A DNA stretch of 23,753 nt, taken from a virus. How positions within the stretch are numbered: the first letter of the stretch is position 1; every line of letters starts with the position of its first letter. Positions 20,969-23,753 of this stretch are shown in pieces. A program made the position numbers and the translations under genes. The stretch is taken from the IMG/VR virus record IMGVR_UViG_3300042731_004146, positions 1-23,753 of that record; one strand, given 5' to 3'. The notes under the pieces are model-generated. The model was not told the origin of the DNA. It ran no database searches and saw only the letters and a list, made by a program, of their open reading frames with translations.

Positions 20969-22307
20969 CCATAACCTCCTCGGGAAACAGTGGGCTTTGG
21001 CAGCTTTCATGGCAATAGTGATAAATTGCGTTGCCCACGGTGTGGCGATAGCCCTGTGTCATGATGTTTCTGTTGTGTTGTAAAATATCTGCATGTTGTT
21101 GCTTTAGCCTAAACAATTCTTTTCCGCCCAGGCCCAGTAATCGTTTCACCTCTATAGCGTAGGTTGTCCAGCGTTGCAGTCCGTCCTCAAATCCATCGTA
21201 AGAGTAATCTATAAATGGCGCCATTTTAAAACCATATATGCGTTGCAAATCAGCCACCAGATGCTGTGTACCGAAGGGTAATACAAAGTGTCCTTTGATC
21301 AGCGGTTCCCAGGTTTTTTCTGTTATGGTACGTACAGTCATTTGGTCACTACCAGCATTTAGCAGTGTTTCCACATATATGCTCACTGCGGTATTGTCAT
21401 AGTATGCATTATGCGCAGGTGTCCAGCCCAGGTTTCCATAACCCAGAATCTGAGGCCTCATTCGCTGGTATTGTGATTCACCGTGTCCCACCAAAAAAGT
21501 TCCTCTGCCGGGATCAGACAAATAACCAGGATAACCAGATAACAACTTAATCAGTTCCACACGAAAAAAATCTCTGGGATGTGACTGGTGTCCAGGATTT
21601 TCTGCCATCTGAAACCCAGTGTATTCTGATCTCAATCCCACACTATTTCTAGTGCTGTTAAGTGACAGGAAACTTTTAACTAACACATTATTATTTTCCA
21701 GAATTTCATCTGCATGCGGACCATTTATAGCATAATCAATATCTGGTAGTTCGTACATGGTTTTATCTACATATTCTTGTCCATTGCTGTCCACTGCTAA
21801 CGTAGGGTACCAATGATTCATTATGTCACTGCTGGTTGCATTAAATGCACGATTATCATGGTCAGTGTAAAACAATGTGTGCCTGTTCCACAAGTAGTCT
21901 GTGTAACGTAAATAAGGCCTTGACTCCAGTTCGCAACTTGCGTGATTTGTGTGCAGGTATAGCAGTCTGGCATCACCAAACATCTGTTTGAGAAATGTTG
22001 AGTTGTCTATCAACACATTGTGATTGGAAACTCCCTCGCCCACGTGCATCAAGTTGATCATGTCCACAAACAGTTTGGCATTTGGAAACTGATGAATAAA
22101 CCTTTGCACGTCAGTTGCATCTGAATCCTGAAACTCACCATGGTAGCCAAAAGCCACTATGTCTGCCTGGTGTGGTTGATCAGTCAGACTGAAAACCGAC
22201 TGATCATGAAATGCCACCATGACGTCCAGGCCGCCAAATGGTCTGCAAAACTTTGTTTCAGTTCGAAATAGTGTATCGCTATTTGGACAAAAAACGTTAA
22301 GCCGCAT
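20952..22307 (-). CDS. Glycosyltransferase-like protein, tandem paralogue 1
   Basis: 451 aa. Same architecture as the following gene: AKLFVDMINLMHVGEGVSNH, YTDYLWNRHTLFY, NHWYPTLAVDSN, TRNSVGLRSEYTGFQMAEN, GNLGWTPAHNAYYDNTAVSI, and RTITEKTWEPLIKGHFVLPF with a closing G. Identity with the paralogue looks substantial in the second half and lower at the N-terminus. The ATG at 22307 overlaps the end of the UV endonuclease gene by 11 bp and has no clear Shine-Dalgarno, so it is probably coupled to it. Its last codons hold the GGAGG of the next gene. The role is inferred only from the T-E-K motif and the surrounding sugar genes. Confidence 0.6.
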   Translation of the reverse strand: MRLNVFCPNSDTLFRTETKFCRPFGGLDVMVAFHDQSVFSLTDQPHQADIVAFGYHGEFQDSDATDVQRFIHQFPNAKLFVDMINLMHVGEGVSNHNVLIDNSTFLKQMFGDARLLYLHTNHASCELESRPYLRYTDYLWNRHTLFYTDHDNRAFNATSSDIMNHWYPTLAVDSNGQEYVDKTMYELPDIDYAINGPHADEILENNNVLVKSFLSLNSTRNSVGLRSEYTGFQMAENPGHQSHPRDFFRVELIKLLSGYPGYLSDPGRGTFLVGHGESQYQRMRPQILGYGNLGWTPAHNAYYDNTAVSIYVETLLNAGSDQMTVRTITEKTWEPLIKGHFVLPFGTQHLVADLQRIYGFKMAPFIDYSYDGFEDGLQRWTTYAIEVKRLLGLGGKELFRLKQQHADILQHNRNIMTQGYRHTVGNAIYHYCHESCQSPLFPEEVMDALRK

Positions 22308-23367
22308 GCTGTATCATGCCACTGGATATAGCCTGCTCAAACAATTGTTGAGTAGCCAAATTTTTTGCTTTGGCTTCGCACTGAATATCAAACTTGTCCC
22401 AGAAGCTCAGTGCCCAGGCATTGGCCTCCACATTGGGGAAGAAATCGCTGTGTGCTCTGAGCTTTTGCTTCTTAGCACCACTGTGAATCAAATGGGCGAG
22501 GTCATACATGGTATCGTGCTCACCGTGGAACAGGGTCGACTGATCCAACCATTCATCTCTGCTGTAACTATAATGCATAGCAGGCCTAACACCGCGCCAG
22601 CTATCAATAACTTTTTTAACACGTTCATCATCTGCTTGTATGTATTCCTCATCTCTGATCCAGTGGTGGTGTATATCCAGTACCAGCGCCACATGATCCA
22701 CCAGTTTAAGACTTTCGTCCAGACCCCAACACATTTCGTCGTTCTCGATTGTGATGGTGTTTCGGGCTTCTGGACTAAGACGTGGCAACACGTTAATGAT
22801 GCCCTCTGCGCCCTGTTTGCCGGAAATATGCACATTGATCTTCATGTCCTGGAACTGTTTGCCATAACCCATCCAACGTGCCATATCCACATGATACTCG
22901 AACTCGTCTATGCTGCGTTCAACAACATCTGGACGATCACTAGCAAGAACACAAAACTGCCCGGGATGAAAACTAATGCGAACATCAAGAGCACGAGCGG
23001 CTTGGCCCACCAGGGCAAATCCTTTAGCCAACCAATCTCTGTTACTGGGGTCTTGCCACAGATATCGCCAATCTTCTTGCGTAGCCATGGGTATTTGATT
23101 GCTTCCAAGTCTAACCATCCTTCTGTTTGCAGGCAGTGTACCCACGTATTTAACCAAATTCAGTGCACTGGCCATGTTGTGTTCCACAATACCCAGTAAC
23201 TTTTCCTCTGCTGTGGCACGTTCCTGTCTGTTGCACCAGGCCACAGTGGTGTTTTTCTCTGTGTATTGTTGTTGCATCTCCATGAGCACCTTCTTGGGCA
23301 GTGTCTGATCCTCATGCATGTATTTACAACAAAAACCCATACGCTGAATAGTCTGATCAAAGCTCAT
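22297..23367 (-). CDS. uvsE: UV-damage endonuclease (UvsE/UvdE)
   Basis: 356 aa. The TIM-barrel metal-site motifs are in order: MGFCCKYM at the N-terminus, MVRLGSNQIP, RISFHPGQFCVL (His), DMKINVHISGK, TITIENDEMCW (Glu), ALVLDIHHHW (Asp and His), MHYSYSR (His), RAHSDFF. UvsE nicks DNA 5' of UV photoproducts and starts alternative excision repair, useful to a phage in sunlit water. The ATG at 23367 has GGAGA about 10 nt upstream within the preceding gene and overlaps its end by 11 bp. Confidence 0.92.
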   Translation of the reverse strand: MSFDQTIQRMGFCCKYMHEDQTLPKKVLMEMQQQYTEKNTTVAWCNRQERATAEEKLLGIVEHNMASALNLVKYVGTLPANRRMVRLGSNQIPMATQEDWRYLWQDPSNRDWLAKGFALVGQAARALDVRISFHPGQFCVLASDRPDVVERSIDEFEYHVDMARWMGYGKQFQDMKINVHISGKQGAEGIINVLPRLSPEARNTITIENDEMCWGLDESLKLVDHVALVLDIHHHWIRDEEYIQADDERVKKVIDSWRGVRPAMHYSYSRDEWLDQSTLFHGEHDTMYDLAHLIHSGAKKQKLRAHSDFFPNVEANAWALSFWDKFDIQCEAKAKNLATQQLFEQAISSGMIQHAA

Positions 23368-23629
23368 TTTTTAGTATCTCCATGGCTGTGTTGATTGTAT
23401 CTGTTGTGGGGTTAAAGTAGTCATATGGTAACACTGGCTTGGTAAATGCACTCATAGCATGTATCATGGTGTAACTCAAATTCTCCACAGTATCGCTTGA
23501 TACGCTGACAGGAGACTCATCGTAAGACACAGGCACACCCTGCTCATTCAGATAGACCATGTGAATACCATAAATACAGTTGTTCACATCAGACAGTACA
23601 CGATATTCCCAGTTGACATTTTCATTCAT
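23357..23629 (-). CDS. Small conserved phage hypothetical protein, leaderless candidate
   Basis: 90 aa from the ATG at 23629 (MNENVNWEYRVLSDVNNCIY). It resembles short phage proteins with a WxYRV ... YGIHMVYLNEQGVPVSYDE pattern; function unknown. Upstream in-frame codons (ATG 23647, TTG 23668) lie within or before the perfect sigma70 promoter at 23636-23664, so they are unlikely to be transcribed. The predicted transcription start coincides with the A of this ATG and no Shine-Dalgarno is present. It heads the transcript that continues into uvsE. Confidence 0.68.
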   Translation of the reverse strand: MNENVNWEYRVLSDVNNCIYGIHMVYLNEQGVPVSYDESPVSVSSDTVENLSYTMIHAMSAFTKPVLPYDYFNPTTDTINTAMEILKNEL

Positions 23630-23635
23630 AACAGA

Positions 23636-23664
23636 ATTATACAGCATATTTTTATGGGTGTCAA
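23636..23664 (-). promoter_or_regulatory. Perfect sigma70 promoter, TTGACA-17-TATAAT
   Basis: On the minus strand TTGACA (23659-23664), exactly 17 bases, TATAAT (23636-23641). The usual 6-7 nt to +1 puts the start at 23629-23630, i.e. at the ATG of the small gene. It probably drives that gene, uvsE and the paralogous glycosyltransferase-like genes early in infection. Confidence 0.85.
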
Positions 23665-23676
23665 TCAACGATTTCA

Positions 23677-23684
23677 GATAAATA
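23677..23684 (+). promoter_or_regulatory. Late promoter core GATAAATA for the right-edge gene
   Basis: GATAAATA on the plus strand with predicted start near 23690 and a 42-nt leader to the ATG at 23732. It is divergent from, and next to, the sigma70 promoter at 23636-23664. Confidence 0.6.
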
Positions 23685-23731
23685 ACTATACCGGTTTATA
23701 TAAACAAACTTTAAACAAGGGAACCCTAAAA

Positions 23732-23753
23732 ATGGCACAAATAAAAAAGTATA
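23732..23753 (+). CDS. Start of a plus-strand gene leaving the window
   Basis: Only seven codons are visible (MAQIKKY). A late promoter core and a GGGAA stretch 9-13 nt upstream support a real start. The opening resembles that of the virion-like protein at 1467 (MAQQYKNY), so another structural protein is possible, but seven residues cannot decide. Confidence 0.45.

Noticed and set aside
22219-23199. 326-codon open frame on the plus strand opposite uvsE
   Set aside because: It mirrors a gene with unmistakable UvsE motifs; the antisense translation looks random and lacks a start signal.
23569-23576. CATAAATA on the plus strand
   Set aside because: It lies inside a minus-strand gene, 155 bp before the plus-strand ATG at 23732, which has a nearer core at 23677-23684.

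Overview
This window looks like part of a large lytic marine myovirus of the T4-like type (the cyanophage/pelagiphage kind). Three things point there. The genes are tightly packed and often overlap by 1-17 bases. Many start regions carry the T4-type late promoter core NATAAATA. Several small proteins resemble, from memory, conserved hypotheticals of marine T4-like phages. There is no integrase, rRNA, tRNA, CRISPR array or IS element. The host cannot be read directly; the phage GroEL is closest in style to beta/gamma-proteobacterial GroEL.

Layout. Nearly everything is on the minus strand, broken by four plus-strand islands, each headed by a late-type promoter: a virion-like protein (1467-2177), a GNAT acetyltransferase (2591-3052), a glycosyltransferase-like protein (13927-15150) and the first codons of a gene leaving the right edge (23732). 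From left to right the minus strand carries: a cytidylyltransferase fragment and a two-domain 'sporadic carbohydrate cluster' protein (1-1377); a small membrane protein (2239-2535); peroxiredoxin, cysteine desulfurase, ClpS, Hsp20 and GroEL (3039-7347); an operon of small and membrane proteins including a PsiE homologue (7359-9309); an SGNH hydrolase, a small protein, a nucleotidyltransferase-cupin fusion, ClpX and a coiled-coil membrane protein (9365-13880); QueD, a staphylococcal-type nuclease, a SleB cell-wall hydrolase and a small Sm-like protein (15250-17339); a sugar and group-transfer block (glycosyltransferase, sulfotransferase, methyltransferase, two tandem paralogous glycosyltransferase-like proteins, 17589-22307); UV-damage endonuclease and a small hypothetical (22297-23629).

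Themes. (1) Proteostasis and stress: GroEL, Hsp20, ClpS, ClpX, peroxiredoxin and a SufS-type desulfurase, with no GroES, ClpP or ClpA here, so they probably work with host partners. (2) Carbohydrate chemistry: two nucleotidyltransferases, glycosyltransferase-like proteins, sulfotransferase, methyltransferase, SGNH hydrolase and an oxygenase whose iron-binding Asp appears to be replaced by Gly, as in Fe/2OG halogenases. (3) Lysis and DNA: SleB hydrolase, SNase, UvsE, QueD.

Regulation is unusually readable. Four near-consensus sigma70 promoters and about a dozen NATAAATA late promoters can be placed. Several genes have promoter cores so close to the ATG that their mRNAs should be leaderless. 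Two late promoters fire inside the 5' arm of a hairpin that presents the Shine-Dalgarno in its loop, recalling the T4 gene e switch. A hairpin between a distant Shine-Dalgarno and the clpS ATG recalls T4 gene 38/25. Two neighbouring stem-loops with unrelated stems share one 9-base loop sequence.
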